A stretch of 64,000 bases of DNA from Actinomycetes bacterium. Lineage in GTDB: Bacteria; Actinomycetota; Actinomycetes; Propionibacteriales; Propionibacteriaceae. Position numbers and translations under genes: made by a program. The notes beneath the pieces were generated by a model, which saw only the letters and a list, made by a program, of their open reading frames with translations, had not been told where the DNA came from and searched no databases. Positions within the stretch are counted from its first letter, which is position 1; each line of letters starts with the position of its first letter. Of this stretch, positions 53,601-63,097 are shown piece by piece. The stretch is taken from NCBI GenBank assembly GCA_023460935.1, contig JAEWOI010000045.1:62001-126000 (forward strand), written 5' to 3'.

Positions 53601-53968
53601 CGAAGGCCGGACCAAGTATGAGTTGGTCCGGCCTTCAGGTTCGTCCGGGGCTGGACGCCTCCCGAACCCGGCAGCCCGGCTGGCCCACCCCCCGTCCCGG
53701 GGGCTCCGGCGGATCGCTCCGCCAGGATCAGGACCACGATTGCTGTCCGTCCGCTGACCCGGTTTCCGGTCTCCCTCTCGGGAGCGGCTCCGTGATCGGC
53801 GTAGGACATTTGTACTCCCGACGGAGTCCGCCCGCAAGCGGTTCCGGAAAGAATTTGCGCGCATCGCCGACGGCGCCGTCCCATCCGTTCCCCGGCGTCC
53901 CTTCCGTCCCGGGCGCCACCGCGACAGAAGCTGAAAGCCGGACCACCTCATACTTGGTCCGGCCTTGG
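53601..53968. repeat. Gene-free region bounded by inverted copies of a hairpin repeat
   Basis: 53601-53638 and 53931-53968 are inverted copies of one 38-bp sequence with four or five differences. Each copy is itself a hairpin with arms GCCGGACCA/TGGTCCGGC around a loop containing AGTATGAG or its complement. The 290 bp between has several small dyads but no convincing coding frame. Together with its flanks this makes 53515-54143 the largest gene-free stretch of the window (629 bp). Confidence 0.65.
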
Positions 53969-54143
53969 GACATGTCTATCGGGCGGGTCCCGCCGGCTTC
54001 GGGAGCGACACGCTGGAGGGGCGGAAAACCTGCCACGAGAGCGTTCCGCGAACCCTCTTCCACCGCCCCTGATCCTGAGTAGGGTGTCGGTAATCGACCC
54101 CGGGTGGGGCCGGTTCGAACCACTGAGTGGAACGAGGTTTCAC

Positions 54144-54560
54144 ATGAACGAACAGAGCCAGGGCGACACTCTCGTGAACCCTGTGGACACCACCGTCACT
54201 GTCAGCCGGTCGGTGTCCCAACCTGTCAAGGAGATCTGGAAACTGCTGGTCACCCGTGAGGGTGCCGAGGCCCTGCTCGGGGTCGGCGGCGAACTCGGCG
54301 ACAAGGGCGACAGCTGGCACGCTGCGGACGGCACCTACGGCGTCATCCGCTCCTACCACCCGCTGGAGCAGATCCGCTTCAGCTGGCACGCCGCAGAAGA
54401 GGCACCCAAGACCGTGGTCGACGTGCACCTGAGCCCCGCCGGCGAGGCGGCGACCACCGTCGAGATCAGGCACGAGCACATCCCGACCTACTTCGACTCC
54501 AACGCGCTCACCCGCAAGTGGGAGCTGGCGCTGGACAAGCTGGTCGCAGCCGCCGGCTGA
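54144..54560 (+). CDS. SRPBCC/START-like domain protein
   Basis: A 138-aa single-domain protein of the SRPBCC (polyketide cyclase/AHSA1-like) fold: TVTVSRSVSQPVKEIWKLLVTREGAEALLG, DKGDSWHAADGTYGVIRSYHPLEQIRFSWHA, TTVEIRHEHIPTYFDSNALTRKWELALDKL. Such proteins bind hydrophobic ligands or act as cochaperones; no specific ligand is indicated. GAGG 6 nt before the ATG. Expressed alone; a TAGGGT word near 54081 may be its -10. Confidence 0.82.
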   Translation: MNEQSQGDTLVNPVDTTVTVSRSVSQPVKEIWKLLVTREGAEALLGVGGELGDKGDSWHAADGTYGVIRSYHPLEQIRFSWHAAEEAPKTVVDVHLSPAGEAATTVEIRHEHIPTYFDSNALTRKWELALDKLVAAAG

Positions 54561-54647
54561 TCGTTCGGGTCCTGGCCCGCAACGCCGCGGGCCAGGACCT
54601 CGCCCAGCCCGAACCACGCCGCCGCCCGGGTGGCGGTGGGTGGCGCC

Positions 54648-54923
54648 TCAGGCGCTGACCGCGTACCTGGTGGCTGCCCGAGCCCGGGCCTTGGCTGCCT
54701 CTACCTCGCGGTTGCGCGGCGGCGCGGCCGTGGTCAGGTGCTCCAGCAGGTGCCTGGTGGCGTGGGCCACCGCCTCGACAGCCTCATCGAAGGCTGCCTG
54801 GTTCGCCTTGGACGGCTTGGTGGTGCCGGCCACCTTCCGCACGTACTGCAGGGCGGCGGCGTGCACCTCGTCCGCTGTCGCCGGCGGCTCGAAGTTGTGC
54901 AGGGTGTGGATGTTGCGGCACAT
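54648..54923 (-). CDS. DUF2277 family protein
   Basis: A 91-aa protein matching the DUF2277 pattern: MCRNIHTLHNFEPPATADEV, then ALQYVRKVAGTTKPSKANQAAF and APPRNREVEAAKARARAA. Helical and basic at the C-terminus, with an N-terminal Cys at position 2 that is invariant in the family. Function unknown. A TAGCCT box 7 nt before the ATG supports the chosen start; the frame extends 12 codons upstream without conservation. Confidence 0.88.
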   Translation of the reverse strand: MCRNIHTLHNFEPPATADEVHAAALQYVRKVAGTTKPSKANQAAFDEAVEAVAHATRHLLEHLTTAAPPRNREVEAAKARARAATRYAVSA

Positions 54924-54930
54924 GCCGGGC

Positions 54931-54936
54931 AGGCTA
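54931..54936 (-). promoter_or_regulatory. Leaderless -10 box TAGCCT for the DUF2277 gene
   Basis: Minus-strand TAGCCT, 7 nt before the ATG at 54923. Confidence 0.4.
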
Positions 54937-55013
54937 GCCCGCGACCCAGCCGCAGCCAACGCATTTCCTCACAACTGCCCACTCGTGCCGGAGAGCGTTG
55001 CGCCGGTGGCGGC

Positions 55014-55643
55014 TCAGCCGCAGGTGACCCCGGTGGCGTGGATGGGGCAGTAGCCGTTGGGGTTCTTCTCCAGGTACTGCTGGTGGTACCGCTCGGCGTA
55101 GTAGAACGGGCCGGCGGGCACCACCTCGGTGGTGATCAGGCCGTAGCCGGCCTGGCTCAGCTTGGGCTGGTAGCCCTCGATCGCCGCTCTGGCCGCAGCT
55201 TCCTGCTCCGGGCCCGTCACGTAGACCGCCGAGCGGTACTGGGTGCCGTGGTCGTTGCCCTGGCGCATGCCCTGCGTGGGGTCGTGGTTCTCGAGGAACA
55301 CCCTCAGCAGCGCTTCGTAGGAAATCCGTTCGGGGTCGAAGACCACCTTCACCGCCTCGGCGTGCGCCGTCCGGCCGGAGCAGACCTCCTCGTAGGTGGG
55401 GTTGGGGGTGTAGCCGCCCTGGTAGCCCACAGCTGTGGTGATCACCCCGTCCAGCTGCCAGAACAGCTTCTCCGCGCCCCAGAAGCAGCCGAGCGCGAAG
55501 TAGGCGACCTGCGCGCCCGGCGGGACCTGGTCGATGCGCGTGCCCAGCACCTCGTGGAAGGCGGTCCCGGGGGTGAGTACCTCACGCTCCCTGCCGGGCA
55601 GCGCGGACTCGGGTTCGACCAGCTTCGACTTCGTCAACCACAT
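55014..55643 (-). CDS. msrA: Peptide-methionine (S)-S-oxide reductase
   Basis: A 209-aa MsrA that repairs oxidised methionine. The catalytic motif is AYFALGCFWGAEKLFW (nucleophilic Cys near 51), followed by GYQGGYTPNPTYEEVCSGRTAHAEAV, HDPTQGMRQGNDHGTQYRSA and the C-terminal CPIHATGVTCG with resolving cysteines. A 45-residue N-terminal extension (WLTKSKLVEPESALPGREREV) is typical of actinobacterial MsrA. GGAGAGG precedes the ATG. Confidence 0.94.
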   Translation of the reverse strand: MWLTKSKLVEPESALPGREREVLTPGTAFHEVLGTRIDQVPPGAQVAYFALGCFWGAEKLFWQLDGVITTAVGYQGGYTPNPTYEEVCSGRTAHAEAVKVVFDPERISYEALLRVFLENHDPTQGMRQGNDHGTQYRSAVYVTGPEQEAAARAAIEGYQPKLSQAGYGLITTEVVPAGPFYYAERYHQQYLEKNPNGYCPIHATGVTCG

Positions 55644-55684
55644 GCCCTCTCCAACCGTTTCAGCCCTGCCGATGTTCCGCAGCC

Positions 55685-56359
55685 TCAGGCGAGGCGCCAG
55701 TCGATGGGGGTTGCTCCCTGCGCCTCCAGCAGCGCATTCACCCGGCTGAACGGGCGGGAGCCGAAGAACCCGGCGTGGGCCGACATCGGGGACGGGTGGG
55801 CCGAGGCCACCTTGGGCAGGTCGCGCAGGCGCGGCGCCAGGGATTGGGCGTCGCGGCCCCACAGCACGGCCACCAGCGGGCCACCCCGGCCGACGAGGGC
55901 GTCGATGGCGCACTCGGTGACCTCCTCCCAGCCCTTGCCGCGGTGCGAACCGGAGGCGCCCGGCCGTACCGTCAGCACGCGGTTGAGCAGCAGCACGCCC
56001 TGGTGGAACCACGGGCTGAGGTCGCCCGAGGCCGCGGGGCGGATGCCGAGGTCGGCCTCCAGTTCGGCGTAGATGTTGACCAGGCTCCGCGGCAGCGGTC
56101 GCACATGGGGGGCCACCGAGAACGACAGCCCGACCGGGTGTCCTCGGGTGGGGTAGGGGTCCTGGCCGACCACCAGCACCCGGACGTCGGCCATGGGCCG
56201 GGAGAAGGCCCGCAGCACGTGCTCCCCGGCCGGCAGGTAGTCCCGGCCCGCGGCCAGTTCAGCCCGCAGGAAGTTGCCGATGGCGGCGATCCGGCCGGCC
56301 ACCGGCGCCAGCGCCTCCGCCCAGTCCGGGGCAACCAGTTCGGCCAGCGGCTTCGTCAC
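55685..56359 (-). CDS. ung: Uracil-DNA glycosylase, family 1
   Basis: A 224-aa glycosylase removing uracil from DNA. Motif A VLVVGQDPYPTRGHPVGLSFSV (catalytic Asp; Pro replaces the His of E. coli GQDPYH, as in other actinobacteria), GVLLLNRVLTVRPGASGSHRGKGWE, VAVLWGRDAQ and motif B SAHPSPMSAHAGFFGSRPFSRVN with the catalytic His. GTG 56359 is preferred because TAGGGT lies 7 nt upstream; an in-frame GTG at 56368 is the alternative. Confidence 0.94.
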   Translation of the reverse strand: MTKPLAELVAPDWAEALAPVAGRIAAIGNFLRAELAAGRDYLPAGEHVLRAFSRPMADVRVLVVGQDPYPTRGHPVGLSFSVAPHVRPLPRSLVNIYAELEADLGIRPAASGDLSPWFHQGVLLLNRVLTVRPGASGSHRGKGWEEVTECAIDALVGRGGPLVAVLWGRDAQSLAPRLRDLPKVASAHPSPMSAHAGFFGSRPFSRVNALLEAQGATPIDWRLA

Positions 56360-56366
56360 GCCCGTC

Positions 56367-56372
56367 ACCCTA
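56367..56372 (-). promoter_or_regulatory. Leaderless -10 box TAGGGT for ung
   Basis: Minus-strand TAGGGT, 7 nt before the GTG at 56359. Confidence 0.45.
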
Positions 56373-56454
56373 GCGGCGGGAAACGGGCCCACCCCCTTGC
56401 AGGTGCTCCACAAGTTGGCAGGCCTCAATCGGAGTGAACCCGGGCCGCGCTGGT

Positions 56455-56460
56455 TACAGT
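56455..56460 (+). promoter_or_regulatory. Leaderless -10 box TACAGT for the AI-2E-type permease
   Basis: TACAGT lies 6 nt before the GTG at 56467, favouring that start over upstream GTGs at 56434 and 56461. Confidence 0.4.
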
Positions 56461-56466
56461 GTGGCC

Positions 56467-57573
56467 GTGCTGACCCCTCGACCCCGCCGGGCGGGCGCCC
56501 CCGGCGCCCGCGTCCCCCAAGGCGTCGTCACCGCGTCCGAGTGGGCCTGGCGCGGGCTGGCGATCGCCGCGGCGCTGGCCCTGCTCTGGTGGTTGCTGAC
56601 CTACTTCTCTGCGGTGTCGGTGCCGGTAGCGGTGGCTTTCCTTCTCACCGCCCTGCTCACCCCGCTGAACCACGTCCTGCGGAGCTGGAAGTGGCCGCCG
56701 GCGCTGGCCGCGGCCGGCAGCCTGCTGGGAATGGCGCTGGTCGTGGGCGGGGTGTTCGCAGCCATCGGCACCCAGGTCGTGCGCGAGTGGCCCGACCTGT
56801 GGCAGCAGGCGGTGGCCGGGTTCGCCGTCCTGCTCACCTGGCTGGCGGAGGGGCCGCTGCACATCGACCAGGCCCAGCTCGACGGCTACGTCACCCAGGT
56901 CACCGAGTGGGTGAGCAGCTCCCAGGCCGAACTCGCGGCGCTCGCGGGACGGGCCGGCGTGGGCGTCGGGCACTTCTTCGCCGGGCTGGCGATCGCACTG
57001 ATCGCCACGTTCTTCTTCCTCGCCTCCGGCCGCCGGCTGTGGCACTCGGCCACCACGATCCTGCCGCGCCACTACCAGCCCGCCACCGGGCGCGCGGCCG
57101 AGCGCGGCTGGGCCTCCCTGGTCGCCTACATGCGGGCCCAGGTGCTGGTGGCGCTGGTGGACGCCGTCGGAATCCTGATCGGTGCCCTCGCCCTGCAGCT
57201 GCCGATGGCCTGGGCGCTGTTCGCGCTGACCTTCGTCGTCTGCTTCGTCCCGGTGGTGGGCGCGGTGATCTCCGGCACCGTGGCGTGTTTCCTGGCCCTG
57301 GTCACCCACGGCCCGGTGAGCGCGCTGATCATGCTCGCCATCACGGTCTTTGTGATGCAGATGGAGGGACACTTCCTGCAGCCGATCCTGCTCGGACGGG
57401 CGGTGTCGCTGCACCCGCTGGCCGTCTTGCTCGGGCTGGCGGTGGGTGCCACCCTGGCCGGCATCGTCGGCGCGCTGCTGGTGATCCCGGTACTGGCGTT
57501 CTCGGTGGCCTTCCTGCGTGGCCTGGACCCGTCCCGGTTCGAGAGCCAGCCAGAAGTTGAGGTTACAGAATAG
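56467..57573 (+). CDS. AI-2E/PerM-family transporter
   Basis: A 368-aa membrane protein with about seven to eight helices. Typical of the family: YFSAVSVPVAVAFLLTALLTPLNHVL near the start, the long soluble middle segment with TEWVSSSQAELAALAGR, FFLASGRRLWHSATTILPRHY, and the conserved C-terminal half RAQVLVALVDAVGILIGALALQLPMAWALFALTFVVCFVPVVGAVISG plus QMEGHFLQPILLGRAVSLHPL. Members export autoinducer-2 or act as Na+/H+ antiporters; which applies is unknown. Its stop codon lies inside the dyad at 57565-57595. Confidence 0.9.
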   Translation: MLTPRPRRAGAPGARVPQGVVTASEWAWRGLAIAAALALLWWLLTYFSAVSVPVAVAFLLTALLTPLNHVLRSWKWPPALAAAGSLLGMALVVGGVFAAIGTQVVREWPDLWQQAVAGFAVLLTWLAEGPLHIDQAQLDGYVTQVTEWVSSSQAELAALAGRAGVGVGHFFAGLAIALIATFFFLASGRRLWHSATTILPRHYQPATGRAAERGWASLVAYMRAQVLVALVDAVGILIGALALQLPMAWALFALTFVVCFVPVVGAVISGTVACFLALVTHGPVSALIMLAITVFVMQMEGHFLQPILLGRAVSLHPLAVLLGLAVGATLAGIVGALLVIPVLAFSVAFLRGLDPSRFESQPEVEVTE

Positions 57574-57612
57574 AAAGCGCTGCTTTCGTTTCTGTAAAGC
57601 CGGGTCTATCAT
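57565..57612 (+). promoter_or_regulatory. 31-bp AT-rich dyad plus leaderless -10 of the DUF4097-like/DUF2089 pair
   Basis: Outer arms ACAGAA (57565-57570) and TTCTGT (57590-57595) and inner arms GAAAGC (57573-57578) and GCTTTC (57582-57587) are symmetric about GCT. The dyad overlaps the end of the upstream CDS and the -35 region of the box TATCAT (57607-57612), which is 6 nt from the ATG at 57619. Operator function is more likely than termination, but both are possible. Confidence 0.55.
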
Positions 57613-57618
57613 TGGGGC

Positions 57619-58530
57619 ATGACCACACCTGATCTTGGGCCGATCCTCGAGGACCTGGCCGCTGGCCGCATCGACGCCTCGGAGGCTGCGCGCCGGATCG
57701 ACGAACTCAAGGCCGCTGCTGAGCCCGTGCCCGAGCCCACACCGGTCGAGCCGACCAATGAGGAACTCGGTGAGGAGCCCTCGCGGCGCCAGTACTCCCC
57801 GTACGCCAGGGAGGTGTTCGGCCAGCCCGACCCGGAGGCCGAGGCCGCCGGGCCGGCCACCGGCCGCCGCCGTCCGACCGGCAGCAAGGGTGTGGACCGG
57901 ATCTCGGTGCGCGCCGTCGGCCGGCGGGTGCGGATCGTCGGCGACCCGGGGGTCGCCACGCTTTCGGCAGAAGGGCCGCACGTGCTGCGGCGCAACGGCT
58001 CGGTGCTGGAGGTCACCAGCGACGGCGACTTCGGGCCCACCCTCGACGGCTTCAGCATCCTGCGCCCGCCGCGCAACCTCGACGACATCCGGGCGCTCGG
58101 CCTGGGCAAGGAGCTCTACCTGCGGATCAACCCGGCGATCATCGTCGACGTCGAGGTGACGGCCGGCCACCTGAACTGCACCGACCTGCCCTACCTCGGC
58201 AAGGTGCGGGTGACCGCTGGCGGGGCCGACCTGGCCGGCGTGGCCGAGGCCAACGACGTGCTGGTGCAGGCCGGCTCGGCGAGCCTGAAGGGATCGATCA
58301 CCACCGGCCGCTCCCGCGTGCGCGTCGAGTCCGGCCAGCTCAGCGTCGACCTCGCAGACGACTCCAACGTCACCGTCCGCGGCGAGGCCCAGCTGGGCCG
58401 GATCAGCTGGAGCGGTGCGCACTCCGGCCAGGTGGACGAGGTGGTGCTCGGCAACGGTTCGGCCCGCCTCGACGTCGGTGTGGTGATGGGCTGGGCCAAC
58501 ATCAAGGCCGGCGCGGAGGAGCTGCGGTGA
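57619..58530 (+). CDS. DUF4097-like putative adhesin/stress protein
   Basis: A 303-aa protein. Residues 1-33 (DLGPILEDLAAGRIDASEAARRIDELK) match the short helical SHOCT-like module seen in YvlB/LiaX-type proteins; a Pro/Glu-rich linker follows; from about 90 the chain is repetitive beta-structure (VRAVGRRVRIVGDPGVATLS, VDVEVTAGHLNCTDLPYLGKVRVTAGGADLAGV, ASLKGSITTGRSRVRVESGQLSVDLADDSNVTVRGEAQL), resembling the DUF4097 beta-helix. No signal peptide, so likely cytoplasmic. Overlaps the DUF2089 gene by 4 bp; such pairs are conserved in Firmicutes and actinobacteria. Confidence 0.78.
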   Translation: MTTPDLGPILEDLAAGRIDASEAARRIDELKAAAEPVPEPTPVEPTNEELGEEPSRRQYSPYAREVFGQPDPEAEAAGPATGRRRPTGSKGVDRISVRAVGRRVRIVGDPGVATLSAEGPHVLRRNGSVLEVTSDGDFGPTLDGFSILRPPRNLDDIRALGLGKELYLRINPAIIVDVEVTAGHLNCTDLPYLGKVRVTAGGADLAGVAEANDVLVQAGSASLKGSITTGRSRVRVESGQLSVDLADDSNVTVRGEAQLGRISWSGAHSGQVDEVVLGNGSARLDVGVVMGWANIKAGAEELR

Positions 58531-58913
58531 CCGCCGAACCGCGCTACCGGGCGCCCGCGGACTGCCCGGTCTGCGGCGGTGAACTGATCACCACCCGGCT
58601 CGGCTGCCGCAGCTGCGGTTCGGAGCTGGCCGGCGAGTTCGGCCACTGCGACTTCTGCTCCCTGCAGCCGGCGGAGACCGAGCTGCTGCGGGTCTTCCTC
58701 GCCTCCCGGGGCAACCTCCGCGAGGTGGAGAAGCACCTGGGGGTGTCGTACCCGACCGCCAGGGCCAGGTTCACGGCGCTGCTGATGAAACTCGGGCTCG
58801 CCGGCGAGGCCGGACAGACCGCCGTGATGACCAGGGAACAGGTGCTCAGCGAGGTGGCCAGCGGAGCGCTGTCGCCTGCGGAGGCTGCCGAACTGCTCGC
58901 CGGCCTGGGCTGA
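58527..58913 (+). CDS. DUF2089 zinc-ribbon/HTH protein
   Basis: A 128-aa protein: N-terminal zinc ribbon with CPVCGGEL, CRSCGSELAGEFGHCDFC, then a helix-turn-helix-like segment LLRVFLASRGNLREVEKHLGVSYPTARARFTALLMKLGL, and a C-terminal helix pair with VLSEVASGALSPAEAAELLAGLG that mirrors the N-terminal module of the preceding protein. This is the DUF2089 pattern, presumed to be a DNA-binding regulator. GTG start overlapping the upstream stop (GTGA). It may bind the dyad at the operon promoter. Confidence 0.85.
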   Translation: MTAEPRYRAPADCPVCGGELITTRLGCRSCGSELAGEFGHCDFCSLQPAETELLRVFLASRGNLREVEKHLGVSYPTARARFTALLMKLGLAGEAGQTAVMTREQVLSEVASGALSPAEAAELLAGLG

Positions 58914-58928
58914 CCGGGCCCGCCCGGT

Positions 58929-59432
58929 TCAGCTGCTGAACGCCCTGACCTCCACGATCGTCACCTCGATCGGCCGTCCGGTCGGGGCGGTGTAGCTGAC
59001 CGTCTCGCCAACCTTGCGGCCGAGGATGGCGGCCCCGAGCGGGGACTGCGGCGAGAACACCTCCAGCTCCACCGAGTCGTCCAGGTTCATCAGTTCCCGC
59101 GAGCCGAGCAGGAAGCTGTCGGTGTCGTCCGGGTCGTCGTCGTAGTAGATGGTCACCTCCACGCCGGGGACGACTTCTTCCGATCCGGCGGGCGCCTCAC
59201 CGACCTGGGCGTGTTCCAGCATCGCGGTGAGCTGGCGGATGCGTGCCTCCTGGTGGCCCTGTTCCTCCCGGGCGGCGTGGTAGCCGCCGTTCTCGCTGAG
59301 GTCGCCCTCTTCCCTGGCGCGGGCGATCTTGGCCGACACCGCCGTCCGTCCCTCGGTCTTGAGGTGGGCGAGCTCGGCGGTGAGCCGGTCGAAGGCCTCC
59401 TGGGTGAGCCACGTGATCGGGTTCTCGGTCAT
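58929..59432 (-). CDS. greA: Transcription elongation factor GreA
   Basis: A 167-aa factor that reactivates backtracked RNA polymerase by stimulating transcript cleavage. N-terminal coiled coil WLTQEAFDRLTAELAHLKTEGRTAVSAKIARAREEGDLSENGGYHAAREEQG with the acidic tip DLSENGGY, then the FKBP-like C-terminal domain with LGSRELMNLDDSVELEVFSPQSPLGAAILGRKVGETVSY. The orthologue is Rv1080c, also next to a DUF4307 gene and mca. Confidence 0.95.
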   Translation of the reverse strand: MTENPITWLTQEAFDRLTAELAHLKTEGRTAVSAKIARAREEGDLSENGGYHAAREEQGHQEARIRQLTAMLEHAQVGEAPAGSEEVVPGVEVTIYYDDDPDDTDSFLLGSRELMNLDDSVELEVFSPQSPLGAAILGRKVGETVSYTAPTGRPIEVTIVEVRAFSS

Positions 59433-59439
59433 GACTGGC

Positions 59440-59445
59440 AGGCTA
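59440..59445 (-). promoter_or_regulatory. Leaderless -10 box TAGCCT for greA
   Basis: Minus-strand TAGCCT, 7 nt before the ATG at 59432, inside the short gap between DUF4307 and greA. Confidence 0.45.
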
Positions 59446-59474
59446 GCCGATCGTCCGGGTGCGGCCGGAACGCG

Positions 59475-59876
59475 CTACCCGGTCGCGCGGCAACCCTCCA
59501 GCACGGCTGTGGTGGCCCGCTTGAAGGTGCGCAGGCCGATCTCGACGGTGGTCAGGGCCTCCCCGCCGGGCTCGATCGTGACCTTCGTCTCGCCGACCCG
59601 GTCGAACGAGACCGCCTGCGCGAACAGCAGGCACTCCGCGCCCCTTGCCGGGTCGGGCCGCTCGATGCTCACCGTCACATCGATCAGGGTGTCGGAGCGG
59701 ACGTCGAAGGCGTCCACCCGTCCGTTGACCAGCCCCGTGGCTCCGTGGCCGCCTGCCCAGACCAGCCAGGCGACGCCCGCCACGGCCAGCGCGATCGCCG
59801 TCGGCAGCCACCAGCGGTTGGCTGGGGCGGACGGGTACCTGCGCGCGAGCCGGGCGGCCACCTCGGGTTGGGTCAC
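59475..59876 (-). CDS. DUF4307 membrane protein
   Basis: A 133-aa protein with one helix (WWLPTAIALAVAGVAWLVWAG, about 22-42) and an extracytoplasmic beta-rich domain containing VDAFDVRSDTLIDVTVSIERPDPARGAECLLFAQAVSFDRVGE and ending TTAVLEGC. This matches the actinobacterial DUF4307 family (Rv1081c-like). Located between greA and the divergent mca gene as in mycobacteria. GTG start adjacent to a GGAGG stretch. Function unknown; a link to mycothiol metabolism is only suggested by the neighbourhood. Confidence 0.85.
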   Translation of the reverse strand: MTQPEVAARLARRYPSAPANRWWLPTAIALAVAGVAWLVWAGGHGATGLVNGRVDAFDVRSDTLIDVTVSIERPDPARGAECLLFAQAVSFDRVGETKVTIEPGGEALTTVEIGLRTFKRATTAVLEGCRATG

Positions 59877-59933
59877 CCCTCCATTCTTGCCACGGCTTGG
59901 GCGAGGCCGACCGGATTTTGCAGAATGTCGGGC

Positions 59934-60818
59934 ATGAGCCTGCGACTGCTGCACGTGCACGCCCACCCCGACGACGAGTCCAGCAAGGGTGCCGCGACCA
60001 CCGCCTACTACGTCGCGCAGGGCGTGGAGGTGGTCGTCGCGACCTGCACCGGTGGTGAACGCGGCTCGATCCTCAACCCGAAGCTGGACTCCCCCGAGAA
60101 CTGGCGGTCCCTGCCGGCGCTGCGCAGGGCCGAGATGGCCAGGGCCGCTGAGATCCTCGGGATCCGGCAGGTGTGGCTGGGCTACGTCGACTCGGGCATG
60201 CCGGAGCCCGGTGAGGAGCTGCCATTGGACGCGTTCGCCAGGCTGGACCCGGAGCAGGCAGCTGAACCGCTGGTGAAGGTGATCCGCGAGTTCCGGCCCC
60301 AGGTGCTGACCACTTACGACGAGAACGGCGGCTACCCCCACCCCGACCACATCATGTGCCACCGGGTGTCGATGGCAGCGGTCGCGGCGGCCGCGGACCC
60401 GACGGCCTGGCCAGGGCTCGGCGAGCCGTGGCAGGTGGCCAAGGTGTACTACGACATGTCCCTGCACCGTGGCCGGTACGCAGCCCTGGATGCGGCCATG
60501 CACGACGCGGGACTGGGCCGCCCCTACGCGGAGTGGCTCGCCGACTGGACCGAGGACGCCGAACGGCACGCCCGGCTGACCACGTTCGTGCCTTGCGCCG
60601 ACTACTTCGACGTGCGCAACGCCGCGCTGCTGGCCCACGCCACCCAGATCGACCCCGAGGGCAGCTGGTTCGCGGTGCCGCTGCCCATCCAGCAGGCTGG
60701 CTGGCCGACCGAGGACTACCAGCTGGTGCGCTCGACCGTGCCGGTCGAGCTACCCGAGTCGGACCTGTTCGCCGGCCTGCGGGGAGATAACCTTCAGGCA
60801 TGGAGCTACTCGATCTAG
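59934..60818 (+). CDS. mca: Mycothiol S-conjugate amidase
   Basis: A 294-aa LmbE/PIG-L zinc amidase cleaving mycothiol conjugates to mercapturic acids and GlcN-Ins, a detoxification step. Zinc motif LLHVHAHPDDESSKGAAT (about 5-22), CTGGERGSILNPKL, ALRRAEMARAAEILGI, and YDENGGYPHPDHIMCHRVS with the second HxxH (about 128-146). DESSKGAAT and the Lys favour Mca over MshB. It marks the organism as a mycothiol producer. Start ATG 59934; ATG 59925 is an alternative. Confidence 0.93.
   Translation: MSLRLLHVHAHPDDESSKGAATTAYYVAQGVEVVVATCTGGERGSILNPKLDSPENWRSLPALRRAEMARAAEILGIRQVWLGYVDSGMPEPGEELPLDAFARLDPEQAAEPLVKVIREFRPQVLTTYDENGGYPHPDHIMCHRVSMAAVAAAADPTAWPGLGEPWQVAKVYYDMSLHRGRYAALDAAMHDAGLGRPYAEWLADWTEDAERHARLTTFVPCADYFDVRNAALLAHATQIDPEGSWFAVPLPIQQAGWPTEDYQLVRSTVPVELPESDLFAGLRGDNLQAWSYSI
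60788..60793 (+). promoter_or_regulatory. Leaderless -10 box TAACCT inside the end of mca
   Basis: TAACCT within the mca coding region, 6 nt before the ATG at 60800 of the small membrane protein gene. Confidence 0.45.
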
Positions 60819-60976
60819 GTTCCGGCGTCGTCACCCCGCCGTGGCTGCCACTGGTGCTCGTGCTGGTGCTGCTGGTCGTGATCGGCTTCCTCTACTGGAA
60901 CATGCGGCGCAACCTCAATCGGATCGACTTCGAGCAGGACCCGGCGCCGCAGCAGCCGTCGTCGCCGACTGACTGA
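60800..60976 (+). CDS. Small single-helix membrane protein (Rv1083-like position)
   Basis: A 58-aa protein read directly from the DNA: ATG 60800, TGA 60974-60976. MELLDLGSGVVTPPWLPL leads into a very hydrophobic helix (LVLVLVLLVVIGFLYWNM) and a basic then acidic/Pro-rich tail (RRNLNRIDFEQDPAPQQP). The start overlaps mca by 19 bp in another frame. M. tuberculosis has a small membrane protein gene (Rv1083) at the same place. Positive-inside charge suggests N-out, C-in topology. Confidence 0.75.
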   Translation: MELLDLGSGVVTPPWLPLVLVLVLLVVIGFLYWNMRRNLNRIDFEQDPAPQQPSSPTD

Positions 60977-61046
60977 GGCCGTCCCACGACCGGCCGGCGC
61001 TGTTCCGCAGGCAACGGCCGGCCTCGGGGCTGGAGCGACCAGCGCC

Positions 61047-61052
61047 TATGCT
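61047..61052 (+). promoter_or_regulatory. Leaderless -10 box TATGCT for the YyaL-type gene
   Basis: TATGCT lies 6 nt before the GTG at 61059, without a Shine-Dalgarno sequence. Confidence 0.45.
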
Positions 61053-61058
61053 GCGGGT

Positions 61059-63074
<2,016 letters not shown>

Positions 63075-63097
63075 CGCCCTGAGGTTCCCGGCTGACC

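Noticed and set aside
53601..53640. Riboswitch in the mnhA leader
   Set aside because: The hairpin lies upstream of the likely mnhA -10 box (53549-53554), so it would not be part of the mRNA from that promoter.
53499..53951. Possible gene in the region upstream of mnhA (150-codon minus-strand frame, and a 154-codon plus-strand frame)
   Set aside because: Both run through the hairpin repeats, have atypical composition, no RBS and no recognisable domain.
59934..60818. MshB (GlcNAc-Ins deacetylase) instead of Mca
   Set aside because: The motif HPDDESSKGA and the neighbourhood greA-DUF4307 match Mca; MshB is a close paralogue, so this rests on motif and synteny.
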